From assembly GCF_000306765.2 (NCBI RefSeq), contig NC_017941.2, forward strand, positions 1,550,001-1,614,000: a stretch of DNA of 64,000 nucleotides. The letters are read 5' to 3'. The notes beneath the pieces are model-generated. The model made no database searches, was not told the DNA's origin, and saw only the letters and a list, made by a program, of their open reading frames with translations. Source of the DNA: Haloferax mediterranei ATCC 33500 (GTDB taxonomy: Archaea > Halobacteriota > Halobacteria > Halobacteriales > Haloferacaceae). Positions 21,209 through 30,453 of the stretch are shown here, piece after piece. A program made the translations under genes and the position numbers. Position 1 is the stretch's first letter, and the number at the start of each line of letters is the position of its first letter.

Positions 21209-22363
21209 TTACAGCGAGTTCTTGAGCTTCTGGAAGAGGCTCTCTTTGACCTCTTCGCCGCCCGCCTCGGCGAACTGCTTGAGCGCCTCGCGCTGTTCGC
21301 TGTTGAGGTCTTCGGGTGTGACGACGTGAATTTCGACGTGAAGGTCGCCGTTGCCGCGACCGTCGAGGTGCGGCATCCCCGCGCCGGAGACCGTAAAGGT
21401 CGACCCGCTTTGGGTGCCTGCCGGAACCTTCAGTTCCGCTTCGCCGTCGAGCGTCGGCACTTCGACAGTCGCGCCGAAGACGGCTTGCGGGAAGGAAATC
21501 GGGTGCGTGTACTGTAGGTCGTCGCCGTCGCGGTCGAACTCCTCGTGGTCGCGGACGTTGACTTCGACGAAAAGGTCGCCGTTCGGCCCGCCGTTCTCTC
21601 CGGGTTCACCCTCGCCGCGGTACCGGAGGCGCTGCCCGTCGCGGAACCCGGCCGGGATGGTGATGGTCACGTCGCGGGTGCGGCGGACGCGCCCGCTGCC
21701 GCGACACTCGGAACAGTCTTCACTGTAGGTCTTGCCCTCGCCGCCGCAGGCGCGACAGGTCGTCGTCTGCTGAACGCGGCCGAACGGCGTCTGCTGGACG
21801 GTCGTCTGCTGGCCGGAGCCGTTACACTCGGAACAGGTGTTCACGTCAGCATCGGCGGGGTGACCCTCGCCGTCACATTCGGGACAGACCTCGCGGCGAC
21901 GAATCGTCACATCGCGCTCGACGCCGTGGTACGCGTCTTCGAGGTCGATGGTGATGCGCTGGGCGACGTCGCGGCCCTGTTGCGGGCGGCTACGTCGTTG
22001 ACCGCCACCGCCGTTGAAGAGGTTGTTAAAGATGTCTTCGAAGCCGCCACCGCCCATCCCGCCGAAGGGGTTTCCGCCGCCTCCGAAGGGATTGCCCTGA
22101 CCGCGGCCACCGCCGCCGCCACCGGCCCCGCGCTTTTGGGCCTGCTGGAAGCGTTCGTGGCCAAGTTGGTCGTACATCTGGCGCTTTTCGTCATCCGTGA
22201 GGACCTCCTTGGCCTTCTGAACCTTCTTGAACTTCTCTTCGGCGTCCTCTTCGTCGGACACGTCAGGGTGGTATTTCGCGGCCTTCTTGCGGTACGCGTT
22301 CTTGATTTGGTCTTTCGAGGCGTCCCGCGAGACCCCGAGCACGTCGTAGAAGTCCTCGCTCAT
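21209..22363 (-). CDS. dnaJ: Chaperone protein DnaJ
   Basis: A type I Hsp40 of 384 residues. The J domain has the HPD motif in AAKYHPDVSDEED, which stimulates DnaK ATPase. A Gly/Phe/Arg-rich linker (about residues 75-120) follows. Four zinc-finger repeats are clear: CPECDGEG, CSECNGSG, CRACGGEG and CSECRGSG. The C-terminal substrate-binding beta domains follow. It sits 143 bases downstream of dnaK on the same strand. Confidence 0.97.
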   Translation of the reverse strand: MSEDFYDVLGVSRDASKDQIKNAYRKKAAKYHPDVSDEEDAEEKFKKVQKAKEVLTDDEKRQMYDQLGHERFQQAQKRGAGGGGGGRGQGNPFGGGGNPFGGMGGGGFEDIFNNLFNGGGGQRRSRPQQGRDVAQRITIDLEDAYHGVERDVTIRRREVCPECDGEGHPADADVNTCSECNGSGQQTTVQQTPFGRVQQTTTCRACGGEGKTYSEDCSECRGSGRVRRTRDVTITIPAGFRDGQRLRYRGEGEPGENGGPNGDLFVEVNVRDHEEFDRDGDDLQYTHPISFPQAVFGATVEVPTLDGEAELKVPAGTQSGSTFTVSGAGMPHLDGRGNGDLHVEIHVVTPEDLNSEQREALKQFAEAGGEEVKESLFQKLKNSL

Positions 22364-22506
22364 CAGTTGCTATGGTGTAACCGGCGAAGGTATTTGAAAA
22401 GTACGTCTCCCGTATCGGCGAGCACGGGCGGCGTTAGAGCCGCCTCAACAGTTTCTTTCGACCGCCCGCACCGGGTCCCCCGGAAAGCCGGGGTGAGATA
22501 GTTCGA

Positions 22507-24384
22507 TTACTCGTCGTCGTCTTCGTCGTCGAAGTCCGCGTCGGCGTCGACGAAGTCTTCAGGGTCGGCATCGGCACCAGGGCCATCGGCACCGCCGGGA
22601 CCACCAGCACCGCCGGGTCCACCAGCTTGTGCCTGTGCCTGCTGCTGGTACATGCGCTTGCCAATCTCCTGCAGTTCCTTCGAGAGGTCTTCGGTCACGT
22701 CTTCGAGTTCGTCCGTACTCGCATCGTCGTCTTCGAGGACCGCTTCCACGTCCTCGATAGCCGCTTCGATGTCGGCGCGGAGTTCGTCGTCGACGTTCTC
22801 TTCGTTCTCTTCGAGGAGGGTCTCAGCGCGCTGAACTGCGCCCTCGGCCTCGTTTCGGGCTTCGACGGCGCGACGGCGTTCCTTGTCCTCTTCGGCGTGC
22901 TGTTCGGCCTCGCGCTGCATGCGGTCGATTTCGTCGTCGGAGAGACCAGCGCCGCCTTCAATGGTGATGGACTCGGCGTTTCCGGAGCCTTTGTCCTCGG
23001 CGGAGACGTTGACGATACCGTTTTCGTCGATGTTGAAGCCGACTTCAATCTGCGGCGTTCCGGCCGGTGCCGGCGGGATGCCCGAGAGCGTGAATTCGCC
23101 GAGGAGTTCGTTGTCTTCAGCCATCTCGCGTTCACCCTGGAAGACGCGGACCTGCACCGTCGTCTGGTTGTCGGCCGCGGTGGTGAAAATCTTCGACTCC
23201 TCGGTCGGGATGGTCGTGTTCTTCTCGATGAGGCGCTCGAAGAGACCACCCTTGACCTCGATACCGAGCGACAGCGGCGTCACGTCGAGGAGGACGATGT
23301 CGTCGACCTCGCCGCCGAGGACGCCACCCTGAATGGCCGCGCCGAGTGCGACGGCCTCGTCGGGGTTGACGGACTTCTTGGGCTCGGATCCGAGAATCTC
23401 TTCGACCTTGTCGAGGACCTGCGGCATGCGGGTCGAGCCACCGACGAGGATGACGTCGTCGATGTCGTCCTTGCCGTATCCGGCGTCTTCGAGGGCCTGC
23501 TCGGTCGGTTCGACGGTGCGGTCGATGAGGTCCTTCGTGAGCGACTCGAACTTCGCGCGGGTCAGGTCGTATTCGAGGTGGACCGGACCGGAGTCCGTCG
23601 CCGTGATGAAGGGGAGGTTGATGGTCGTCTCCTTGCGCGAGGAGAGTTCGATCTTGGCTTCTTCGGCCGCGTCCTTCAGGCGCTGGAGGGCCTGTCGGTC
23701 CTCGCGGAGGTCGATGCCGTGGTCGTTCTTGAACTCCGTGGCGAGCCAGTCGATGATTGCTTCGTCCCAGTCGTCACCGCCGAGTTCGTTGTCCCCGTTC
23801 GTCGCGACAACTTCGTAGACGCCGCCGCCGAGGTCGAGGACGGAAACGTCGAAAGTACCGCCACCAAGGTCGTAGACGAGAACCGTCTGGTTCGACTCGT
23901 CGTCGAGACCGTAGGCCATCGACGCTGCGGTCGGTTCGTTGACGATACGCTCGACTTCGAGACCTGCGATTTCGCCGGCGTCTTTCGTCGCCTGACGCTG
24001 TTTGTCGTTGAAGTACGCAGGGACGGTGATGACCGCCTTTTCGACCTCGTCGCCGAGGTAGTCTTCGGCGTCGCGCTTGATTTTCTGGAGAATCATCGCC
24101 GAAATCTGCTCCGGCGTGTACTCCTCGCCCTCGATATCGACAGTGTACCCGTCGTCGCCCATGTGGCGCTTGATGGAGCGGATGGTGTGCTCAGGGTTCT
24201 GGATAGCCTGGTTCTTCGCCGGCTTGCCCACCAAACGCTCACCATCGTCGGTGAACGCGACGACGGACGGAGTCGTTCGGTCGCCTTCTGCGTTCACAAT
24301 AATCTCCGGGTCGCCGCCCTCCATTACCGCGAACGCGCTGTTCGTGGTACCGAGGTCGATACCCAGAATCTTGTTGCTCGCCAT
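22507..24384 (-). CDS. dnaK: Chaperone protein DnaK (Hsp70)
   Basis: A 625-residue Hsp70 from ATG 24384 ([20 protein letters not shown]). Phosphate loops ([26 protein letters not shown]), the adenosine motif GGSTRMPQV, and the linker [19 protein letters not shown] are all present, then the substrate-binding domain and helical lid. The C-terminus is a Gly/Pro-rich then Asp/Glu-rich tail without a eukaryotic EEVD. A GC hairpin (CCCCGG-aaag-CCGGGG, about 22478-22493) follows the stop. Like other archaeal dnaK operons it is thought to come from bacteria. Confidence 0.98.
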
Positions 24385-24597
24385 CTTGCCCGCAAATACC
24401 GTCTTTTGCCGGTTAAAGGTTACTAGATACTGCGACACACGGCGTGGAATAAGGTCGACGCCGTCATGCGATTATGAATTCTCGAATCGAAACAGGTCGG
24501 TCGATTTATGTAGAACCGCCTGACCCATTGCTTGTGCGATGAATAATCAATTATTCAACAATATTTGCGGGTGCGAACAGTGGTCAGCTGTCGCGGC

Positions 24598-25380
24598 TCA
24601 GTCTGCTGATTGTGGTCGTTCGGTTCCGTCACTCGCATTCTCAGTTGTGGGCGAGGTCGCTTCGGGACCGTCGGCAAGGACGGCGAGGACGCGCGAAAGC
24701 GTTCGTTCGCGCCCTTCGCTGGCGAAGAACTCGTGGCCGCCGTCGTAGGGAACGAGGTTCGATGCGGGCGTCCGGTCACCGATGGCGCGAACGTCGACGA
24801 CGCGGTCCGAAAGGGAAGTGAACACGACGTCGTTCGGACTGAACGGTGGCAACGACTGCTGTGCGTCGTGAATCGTCCGAATGAAAGCAGGCGAGACATT
24901 ATCCGGGGCGTCGGAGACTTCGGCAGCGAGTTTCAGTCCGCCGAGGTCCTCGCGGGAGATACCGCTGGAAATGAACGGTTTCGTCGTCGGAAGTCGGACG
25001 AGGAGCGGGAACAGAAGTCCGTCGAGTCCCGAAGTCGTCATTCCCCACCACGGACTCAAGAAGACGTTTCTGACCGCGAGGTCGAGATGGGCCGCGACGA
25101 GACCGCCGGTGCTGTGACTGAGGACGAGGTCGATGTCGCGGTCGACTACGTAGGCCCGAACTGGGTCCACGTACTGGCTGTCGAAGTCCCACCCGTTCGT
25201 CGGAAGTTCGACGGCGTGGACGTGATACCCGTCGTACGTGAGCCGGTCGATGAGCCACTCGACGCACTGATGTCCCGGTTTGTTTCCCCACCCGAGGACG
25301 AACAGGAGGTCGTCGTCGACGGGGTCACCGTGTTGGGTGACCCGGACGGTCGGACGGTGCCGGCGTGGACGGAGTCGCAT
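24598..25380 (-). CDS. Alpha/beta hydrolase
   Basis: A 260-residue hydrolase from ATG 25380. LLFVLGWGNKPGHQ resembles the oxyanion strand-loop, LVLSHSTGGLVAAHLDL has a Ser in an S-H-S-T-G-G elbow (a variant of GxSxG), and VPYDGGHEFFASEGRERT carries the likely catalytic His. The triad Asp is probably in TSLSDRVVDVRA. Substrate unknown. It is inserted between grpE and dnaK, all in the same direction, so it may share the chaperone operon. Confidence 0.8.
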   Translation of the reverse strand: MRLRPRRHRPTVRVTQHGDPVDDDLLFVLGWGNKPGHQCVEWLIDRLTYDGYHVHAVELPTNGWDFDSQYVDPVRAYVVDRDIDLVLSHSTGGLVAAHLDLAVRNVFLSPWWGMTTSGLDGLLFPLLVRLPTTKPFISSGISREDLGGLKLAAEVSDAPDNVSPAFIRTIHDAQQSLPPFSPNDVVFTSLSDRVVDVRAIGDRTPASNLVPYDGGHEFFASEGRERTLSRVLAVLADGPEATSPTTENASDGTERPQSAD

Positions 25381-25410
25381 GACGTAGTGATGGTGAGGTG
25401 AGAACAAAAG

Positions 25411-25470
25411 TCCTCGCCGGGATGTTCACGTCCTCACTGGGACGTTCACGCCCTCGCGGAGGTGATTCAA
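25411..25470. repeat. 20-bp tandem repeat, about three copies
   Basis: Three 20-base units, 25411-25430, 25431-25450 and 25451-25470. Units 1 and 2 differ at four positions (TCCTCGCCGG/GATGTTCACG against TCCTCACTGG/GACGTTCACG), and unit 3 is more diverged. The array lies just upstream of the hydrolase start and downstream of grpE. Confidence 0.7.
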
Positions 25471-25519
25471 CCCCTCGTCTCCGCGGTGAGGGGCTATTCG
25501 TCTTTGCTGCCGATGCTGG

Positions 25520-26248
25520 CTACTCTTTACTGACCGTAACTTGTGCGGCGCGGATGACCTTCTCAGCCATCTCGTAGCCGGGTTGGAACACATCGGCGAT
25601 GGTGTCTGCGGGCTGGTCGCTCTCGACGCGCATCATCACTTCGTGGCGCGTCGGGTCCACGTCCGTCCCGGGTTCCGGGTCGATGATTTCGACGTTCTCG
25701 TCTTCGAGGATGCGGTCGAATTCCTTCAGCGTCGATTCGATGCCGTCGCGGATGTCGGCGTCCTCGTCTTGGTCGAGAGCACGGACGAGATTGTCTCGGA
25801 CCGTCACGACGCGCTCGACGAAGTCCTCGGTCGCGCGCTCTTTGATTTGCTGTTGGCGCTTTTTCGCTCGCTTCTTGTAGTTCTGGAAGTCCGCCTGCGT
25901 ACGCTTGAGACGCGATTCGAGGTCCGAAGCGGTCTCTTCGGCCTCGTCGCGTTCCGTTTCGAGGTCGGCGACGGATGCTTCGAGGTCGGCAACGCGCGCT
26001 TCGAGAGCCTCGACTTCGGCCGCGAGTTCGTCGTCGTACTCGGCCACACGCTCAGAGACAGTGACCGACTCGGCATCGCTTGACTCCGCTGTCGTCTCAC
26101 CGGCCTGCTCGTCACCGGTCGATTCCTCAGGAGCCGCGTCGTCGGCCGCGGACGCATCCTCAGCCGCCGATGATTCCGCGTCAGCAGCGGTCTCGGTGTC
26201 GGATTCTGCGTTCGCTTCCGTGACCGACTCGGCAAAGTCGTCGCTCAT
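25520..26248 (-). CDS. grpE: Nucleotide exchange factor GrpE
   Basis: A 242-residue GrpE, the nucleotide-exchange factor of DnaK. Residues 1-70 are an acidic Ala/Ser/Glu-rich extension, 75-145 a long coiled coil (ELAAEVEALEARVADLEASVADLE), and the C-terminal beta domain has the signature region VEIIDPEPGTDVDPTRHEVM and GYEMAEKVIRAAQVTVSK. It heads the grpE-hydrolase-dnaK-dnaJ cluster. TTAAGCC at about 26268-26274, some 20-26 bases before the ATG, is a good TATA element for a leaderless message. Confidence 0.95.
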   Translation of the reverse strand: MSDDFAESVTEANAESDTETAADAESSAAEDASAADDAAPEESTGDEQAGETTAESSDAESVTVSERVAEYDDELAAEVEALEARVADLEASVADLETERDEAEETASDLESRLKRTQADFQNYKKRAKKRQQQIKERATEDFVERVVTVRDNLVRALDQDEDADIRDGIESTLKEFDRILEDENVEIIDPEPGTDVDPTRHEVMMRVESDQPADTIADVFQPGYEMAEKVIRAAQVTVSKE

Positions 26249-26330
26249 GGGCGGGAGAAGTGTCCGACGCGGCTTAAGGGTGTAGACTGCCGCCCGGCCG
26301 AAACCTTTCTCATCGCTGCAGTGAGTTGTT

Positions 26331-26380
26331 GGGCGAATGGCAGTGGCTACTGGGAGGGCGAATAACGGTGGCTACTGGGA
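26331..26380. repeat. 25-bp tandem duplication upstream of grpE
   Basis: Two adjacent 25-base units, 26331-26355 and 26356-26380, identical at 22 positions; both start GGGCGAAT and end GTGGCTACTGGGA. The array lies between the grpE promoter and the stop of the PAC2 gene. Confidence 0.75.
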
Positions 26381-26396
26381 GGACAACCCTGGACGA

Positions 26397-27143
26397 CTAC
26401 TGATACATCCCAATCGGACGTGCTTGCGTACTCTCTTCGTCCGACTGCTGCATCCGCTGTGCCAACTGCTCTTTCGCCTGCCGAATCTCGCTCATTCTGT
26501 CGACGAGGTCATCAACGGGAACCTCGAATCCAACCAGCGGTTCGAGTCCGTTCTTGATGATGATACGAGCGGCTTCCGGGTCCGGGAACTGCGGGTCGGA
26601 CTCGACGACGAGTCCGAGCGCGGGACGGCCGACTGCGACGGAGTTGCTCAAGAGTGCACCCGTCGGCCCCGATACGAGACCGGTCTCTGTCGGGCGACCG
26701 ATACCGGCGTCTTCCAGTCGGTCGAGGACATCCCCCGTTCCGATGCCGTAGAGTTTCGGTGTATTCTCGGACCTCTCCCGCGCGATACCGGAGAGGAAGA
26801 TCGGTAATATATCGAGTTCGTCGAACCACGGTCCGAGACACGTCGCGAGTTCGGTCGCCGCCTCGGGTCGAATCGGGGTGTCGCTCTGGAGAACGAGCAG
26901 GTCGTGTTCGGCATCGGCGTAGAGCCGAACCGGTGGATGAAGCTCCGAGTCTCCCTTCTGGTACACCGCCACCTCCGGGATACCGTCACAGAATGCATCG
27001 CCGTAATGAGTCATATCGAACTCCTCGACGAGATGGTCAGCCGCAATCTTCCCGACGAGACCGACGCCCGGGAGTCCTTCTACCAGTGTCGGGGAGTCGA
27101 GTTGGTCCGTAAGTTCATCGGCAAGGACGCGAATTCGTGCCAT
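26397..27143 (-). CDS. PAC2-family protein (proteasome assembly chaperone-like)
   Basis: A 248-residue member of the PAC2/ATP-grasp-like archaeal family from ATG 27143 (MARIRVLADE). The glycine motif TLVEGLPGVGLVGKIAADHL and the later PTGALLSNS and GRPALGLVVESDPQFPDP stretches are characteristic. In archaea these proteins form homotrimers, some of which bind proteasome components; direct evidence for this one is lacking. The C-terminus (SEIRQAKEQLAQRMQQ) is a short coiled coil. The frame runs upstream to 27404 but that extension is low-complexity. Confidence 0.85.
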   Translation of the reverse strand: MARIRVLADELTDQLDSPTLVEGLPGVGLVGKIAADHLVEEFDMTHYGDAFCDGIPEVAVYQKGDSELHPPVRLYADAEHDLLVLQSDTPIRPEAATELATCLGPWFDELDILPIFLSGIARERSENTPKLYGIGTGDVLDRLEDAGIGRPTETGLVSGPTGALLSNSVAVGRPALGLVVESDPQFPDPEAARIIIKNGLEPLVGFEVPVDDLVDRMSEIRQAKEQLAQRMQQSDEESTQARPIGMYQ

Positions 27144-27217
27144 AGATAAACATTCACAGTCAGGTGAGGTAAATGCGACGGGGGAATGCGCACGACGGGT
27201 CGGACATGCCGGGGCTT

Positions 27218-27272
27218 CGGAAAGGATGCACCGGATACTCCGAAAGGACGCGCCGGCCACTCCGAAACCGAC
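27218..27272. repeat. 22-bp tandem repeat, 2.5 copies
   Basis: Units at 27218-27239 and 27240-27261, then a half unit to 27272. The shared core is CCGAAAGGA...CACCGG/CGCCGG...ACT. It sits between the divergent PAC2 and methyltransferase genes, near the promoter of both. Confidence 0.6.
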
Positions 27273-27300
27273 AAACGCGCCCGTGTGGAATCGGTAGTAC

Positions 27301-28242
27301 ATGAATCCGCTCCAGCGGTACGCGCCACTCGTGGACGACGAGGAGGCATTTTTAGCGGCCTGTGAGCGGCCGCTTCCGTCTGTCGTCCGCGTCAACACCA
27401 TCAAGACGACGGTGGAGCGCGCCCGCGAAGCACTCGACGACGAGGGCGTCGCCTACGAACCGACCGACTGGCACCCCGGTATTCTGAAACTCGAAGAGAG
27501 CAGTCCGGGAACCAACTGGCCGTACTTCCACGGTTGGCTCCACGGCCAAGAGGAAGTGTCCGCGCTCCCGGCTATCGCGCTCGACCCGCAACCGGGCGAA
27601 CGCATCTGGGACACCTGTGCAGCCCCGGGGTCGAAAACGACTCAAATCGCCGCCATGATGGACGACGAAGGCGTGCTCGTCGGCAACGATAACAACCTCG
27701 GTCGACTCTCGGCGCTTCGGCACAACGCCGAACGACTCGGCGTGACGAACCTCGTCGTGTCGAATCAGGACGCGCGTAACTTCTCGATGAAGCCATTTGG
27801 CGAGCGGACCCCCGAAGAGCCCGGGTCGTTCGAGCAGTTCGACCGCGTGCTCGTCGACGCGCCGTGTTCCTGCGAAGGAACCTGCCGAAAGAACCCCGAC
27901 GTGCTCGACGAGTGGACGATGAACCACGTCGCCAGCGTCGCCGGTATCCAGAAAGGGATTCTCCGACGCGCCGTGCAGGTGACGAAACCCGGCGGGAGCG
28001 TCGTCTACTCCACGTGTACCCTCGCGCCGGAGGAGAACGAGGCGGTCCTCGACTTCGTCCTCGAACGCGAAGACTGCGAGATGGTCGAGTGGGACGTGCC
28101 CGATAACTTCGAAACGTCGTCCGGCATCACCGAGTGGGAAGACGAAGAGTACGACCCGTCGGTCACGAAAGCCCGCCGTGTCTACCCGCATCAGAACGAC
28201 ACGGGCGGCTTCTTCACTGCGAAACTGGAGGTCAACGCATGA
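27301..28242 (+). CDS. NOP2/Sun (RsmB) family tRNA/rRNA cytosine-C5 methyltransferase
   Basis: A 313-residue SAM-dependent RNA m5C methylase. Motif I is WDTCAAPGSKTTQIAAMM, the catalytic TC motif is YSTCTLAPEENEAVL and the second Cys is in VDAPCSCEGTCRKNP, the two-cysteine arrangement of the NOL1/NOP2/Sun family. It begins right at the catalytic domain with only a short N-terminal cap (RVNTIKTT). There is no attached PUA domain; the adjoining gene, whose start overlaps by four bases, appears to supply it. Target may be tRNA or rRNA. Confidence 0.93.
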   Translation: MNPLQRYAPLVDDEEAFLAACERPLPSVVRVNTIKTTVERAREALDDEGVAYEPTDWHPGILKLEESSPGTNWPYFHGWLHGQEEVSALPAIALDPQPGERIWDTCAAPGSKTTQIAAMMDDEGVLVGNDNNLGRLSALRHNAERLGVTNLVVSNQDARNFSMKPFGERTPEEPGSFEQFDRVLVDAPCSCEGTCRKNPDVLDEWTMNHVASVAGIQKGILRRAVQVTKPGGSVVYSTCTLAPEENEAVLDFVLEREDCEMVEWDVPDNFETSSGITEWEDEEYDPSVTKARRVYPHQNDTGGFFTAKLEVNA

Positions 28243-28775
28243 AAGACGAGACCGCAGACGACGAAAACTGGGGCCAGCAGTTCGACCGCCTCCCGGAGAC
28301 CGCCGAGGACCGCGTCGTCGAAGGTCGTCCCTCCCGAAACGAGGTCGTCGAGTGGTGGGAAGAGCGGTTCGGCATCGACCCGGCGACGTTCGACAGCTAC
28401 ACCTTCTGGGAGAAGGGCGCAGGGAAGATTTGGGCATTCAACGGCGAAGTCGTCGACCCCATTCAGGTGGAGGGTCTCGGGATGCGCATCCTCCGAACCC
28501 GTCAGCGACACTGGAAGCCCTCGACCAACGCGGTCCAGCGCTTCTGCCGCGACGCGACGAAGAACGTCATCGAACTGAGTCCGGGCGAGGCGAAGGCGTT
28601 CGTCGCCGGTCACGACCAACAACTCGACTGGTGGGAGGGTGACTGGGGCTACCTCACCGCCGCCCACGAAATTTCGGGTGATCTCGAACCCCTCGGCGTC
28701 GGCCTCTATCTCCACGGCGAACTCCGCTCGACCGTCCCGAAGGGTCGGCAAGAAGAACTCGTCAAACTCGACTAA
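28239..28775 (+). CDS. PUA-like partner of the NOP2/Sun methylase
   Basis: A 178-residue protein whose ATG overlaps the methylase stop (ATGA), implying coupling. Trp-rich start (NWGQQFDRL, EVVEWWEERFGIDPATFDSYTFWEKGAGKIW) then RLGMRI-type stretch GLGMRILRTRQRHWKPSTNAVQRF and VIELSPGEAKAFVAGHDQQL, resembling the C-terminal PUA-like RNA-binding part of archaeal NOP2/Sun proteins. Haloarchaeal homologues are annotated as a DUF (DUF7122, from memory). Likely RNA-binding subunit; inferred from context. Confidence 0.7.
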   Translation: MKDETADDENWGQQFDRLPETAEDRVVEGRPSRNEVVEWWEERFGIDPATFDSYTFWEKGAGKIWAFNGEVVDPIQVEGLGMRILRTRQRHWKPSTNAVQRFCRDATKNVIELSPGEAKAFVAGHDQQLDWWEGDWGYLTAAHEISGDLEPLGVGLYLHGELRSTVPKGRQEELVKLD

Positions 28776-28815
28776 GGCGACGCGCGACGCCGTCTGCGGC
28801 CGCGGCCGTTTCGCC

Positions 28816-30318
28816 CTACTTCTCTCGTACTGTTCCGCCAGTCAGACCCTCCCACTCGACGCGGTAGTCGAGTCGCGAAAGAACCGCGCTCGCGTCGTCG
28901 AGTCCGAAGTCCGCAAGGGTCGATTCGACCGCCGACAGCGACATCCCCGGTTCGACCTCCTCGGCGACCGAATCGAGAATCGTGGGGCGAACAAGCGTTC
29001 GCCCGACGAGTTCGTGCTCGGGGAAGCTCACATCCGAAAGTGCATCCACCGAAACGCCGCGAGCACCCGCGAGGTTGGCAAGCGAAACAACATCCTCGTC
29101 GGGAACGAGTTCCGCCGGAAGCGACGAGGCGGCGTCGGCGACGAGGTCGGCTTCGTACTCTCGGAGGACGTCAATCACGTCCTTCACGCGCACGGATTTG
29201 GTGTACGGGACGACGCGATGGTCACGGGCGGCGATTTCCTCACCCACGCCGAGGGATTCGTCCACCGCGACGACGAGTTCCACGTCCTCCACGTCGGCGA
29301 GTTGTCCCAGTTTCTTTTCGACGTACTCGGGGGTCCAGAAGCCCATGATTTCGAAGAAGACCCGGAACTCAGCATGGATATAATCGAACGCGAAGTCCGG
29401 AATCATCACGCTCGTCCCCGTCTCCAACGGTTCGGGTTCCCTGACGAGCGACCAATCGAGGTCGAGACCGCGGAACCGGGCGGCGAAGTCGGCCTCCACG
29501 TCGCTGTCGAAGCCGGGTTCGGCCATCGGGTCGACGCCCGGGACGGATACGTCGTCGCTCGTGAGCACCATTTCGCGTTCTGTCCCTCGGTCGTCGATAG
29601 TCGCCACGAGCCGCCACTCACCCGCGGTCGCAACCGACCGGAGCAGTCGGGCGAAAGCGGTTCCGTATCGACGGGTTCGCTGGAAGAGCGCATCCGGGCC
29701 GGTGACGACGACCTCCCGTCCTGCGTCGGTCTTCCGAACTTCGTACATCAGTCGCAGTCGCTTGACCGCCGAGACGACCGCCTTCGGGTCCGAACTGCGG
29801 ACGCGAACCTCGGTCGCATCGAAAAGCGCCGTTTGGGCGAGCGAGAGATTGTACTGGGTGAGCAACTCGTCGGGCGTCCACCGCGGGTCGAAGTCGGCGA
29901 GGACCTGCTCCACTTCGCGGTCGGCGGTCAACGATTCGTCTACCGCGTCGGGAGTCGACCCGAGCGATGCGGCCGCGTGGTCGAGCGCCGCGTCTCGTTC
30001 GTCGGGCGTCGCCACGCCGCCGACTTCCATCGCCGCCTCGAACGCGGCGCGGCGGGCGCGAACTGGCGGGAGCGGTGCCTGCGTCTCGAAGACGGCTTCG
30101 CGGTCGAGCAGCGAGGCGAAGCCTCGGGCGAGTTTGAAATCGTCGGCCTCGGATTCGAGCGCTTCGAGCGCCTCATCGAGTGACCTTCGGGGCTCGCCGA
30201 CGTGGCGCTGGAAGACGCCGATAGTCTTCGCGGCGAGGGGGCGGTCGCTCCGCGCTGCGAACTGTGGATGGTAGCCGCCGCCCGCTCTCGATACGCGAAG
30301 CAGGTCCTTCGTCAGCAC
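28816..30318 (-). CDS. Bax1-type nuclease, DUF790 family
   Basis: A 500-residue DUF790 protein. GTG 30318 (VLTKDLLRVSRAGGGYHP) is preferred because family members start MLTKDLLRV; the frame stays open to an ATG at 30429 but the added residues are unlike the family, and GTG 30327 is also possible. N-terminal stretches about 1-250 are helical; the C-terminal part FDYIHAEFRVFFEIMGFWTPEYVEKKL contains the E-I-M-G-F-W stretch of the PD-(D/E)xK-like core. Bax1 binds XPB and cuts DNA in archaeal repair. XPB (rad25) follows 0.5 kb away, upstream of this gene in the same direction. Confidence 0.85.
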   Translation of the reverse strand: MLTKDLLRVSRAGGGYHPQFAARSDRPLAAKTIGVFQRHVGEPRRSLDEALEALESEADDFKLARGFASLLDREAVFETQAPLPPVRARRAAFEAAMEVGGVATPDERDAALDHAAASLGSTPDAVDESLTADREVEQVLADFDPRWTPDELLTQYNLSLAQTALFDATEVRVRSSDPKAVVSAVKRLRLMYEVRKTDAGREVVVTGPDALFQRTRRYGTAFARLLRSVATAGEWRLVATIDDRGTEREMVLTSDDVSVPGVDPMAEPGFDSDVEADFAARFRGLDLDWSLVREPEPLETGTSVMIPDFAFDYIHAEFRVFFEIMGFWTPEYVEKKLGQLADVEDVELVVAVDESLGVGEEIAARDHRVVPYTKSVRVKDVIDVLREYEADLVADAASSLPAELVPDEDVVSLANLAGARGVSVDALSDVSFPEHELVGRTLVRPTILDSVAEEVEPGMSLSAVESTLADFGLDDASAVLSRLDYRVEWEGLTGGTVREK

Positions 30319-30453
30319 GCTCGTCACGAGGCGGGCGCGGGACAAAAGCGACTCGGGCGACGGGGGAGCGTGGTTGTGAGAGAACCACGTGAGATGCGGG
30401 AAGGCCGAGTCGCGGACGACAAGGTTCATTGCGCCTCCGCCGGACGCCAGCGT

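Noticed and set aside
22627..24426. 599-residue plus-strand open frame opposite dnaK
   Set aside because: Shadow of dnaK, same composition artefact, no family features.
25411..27272. CRISPR array made of the intergenic repeats
   Set aside because: The units are adjacent without spacers, differ between sites, and no cas genes are present.
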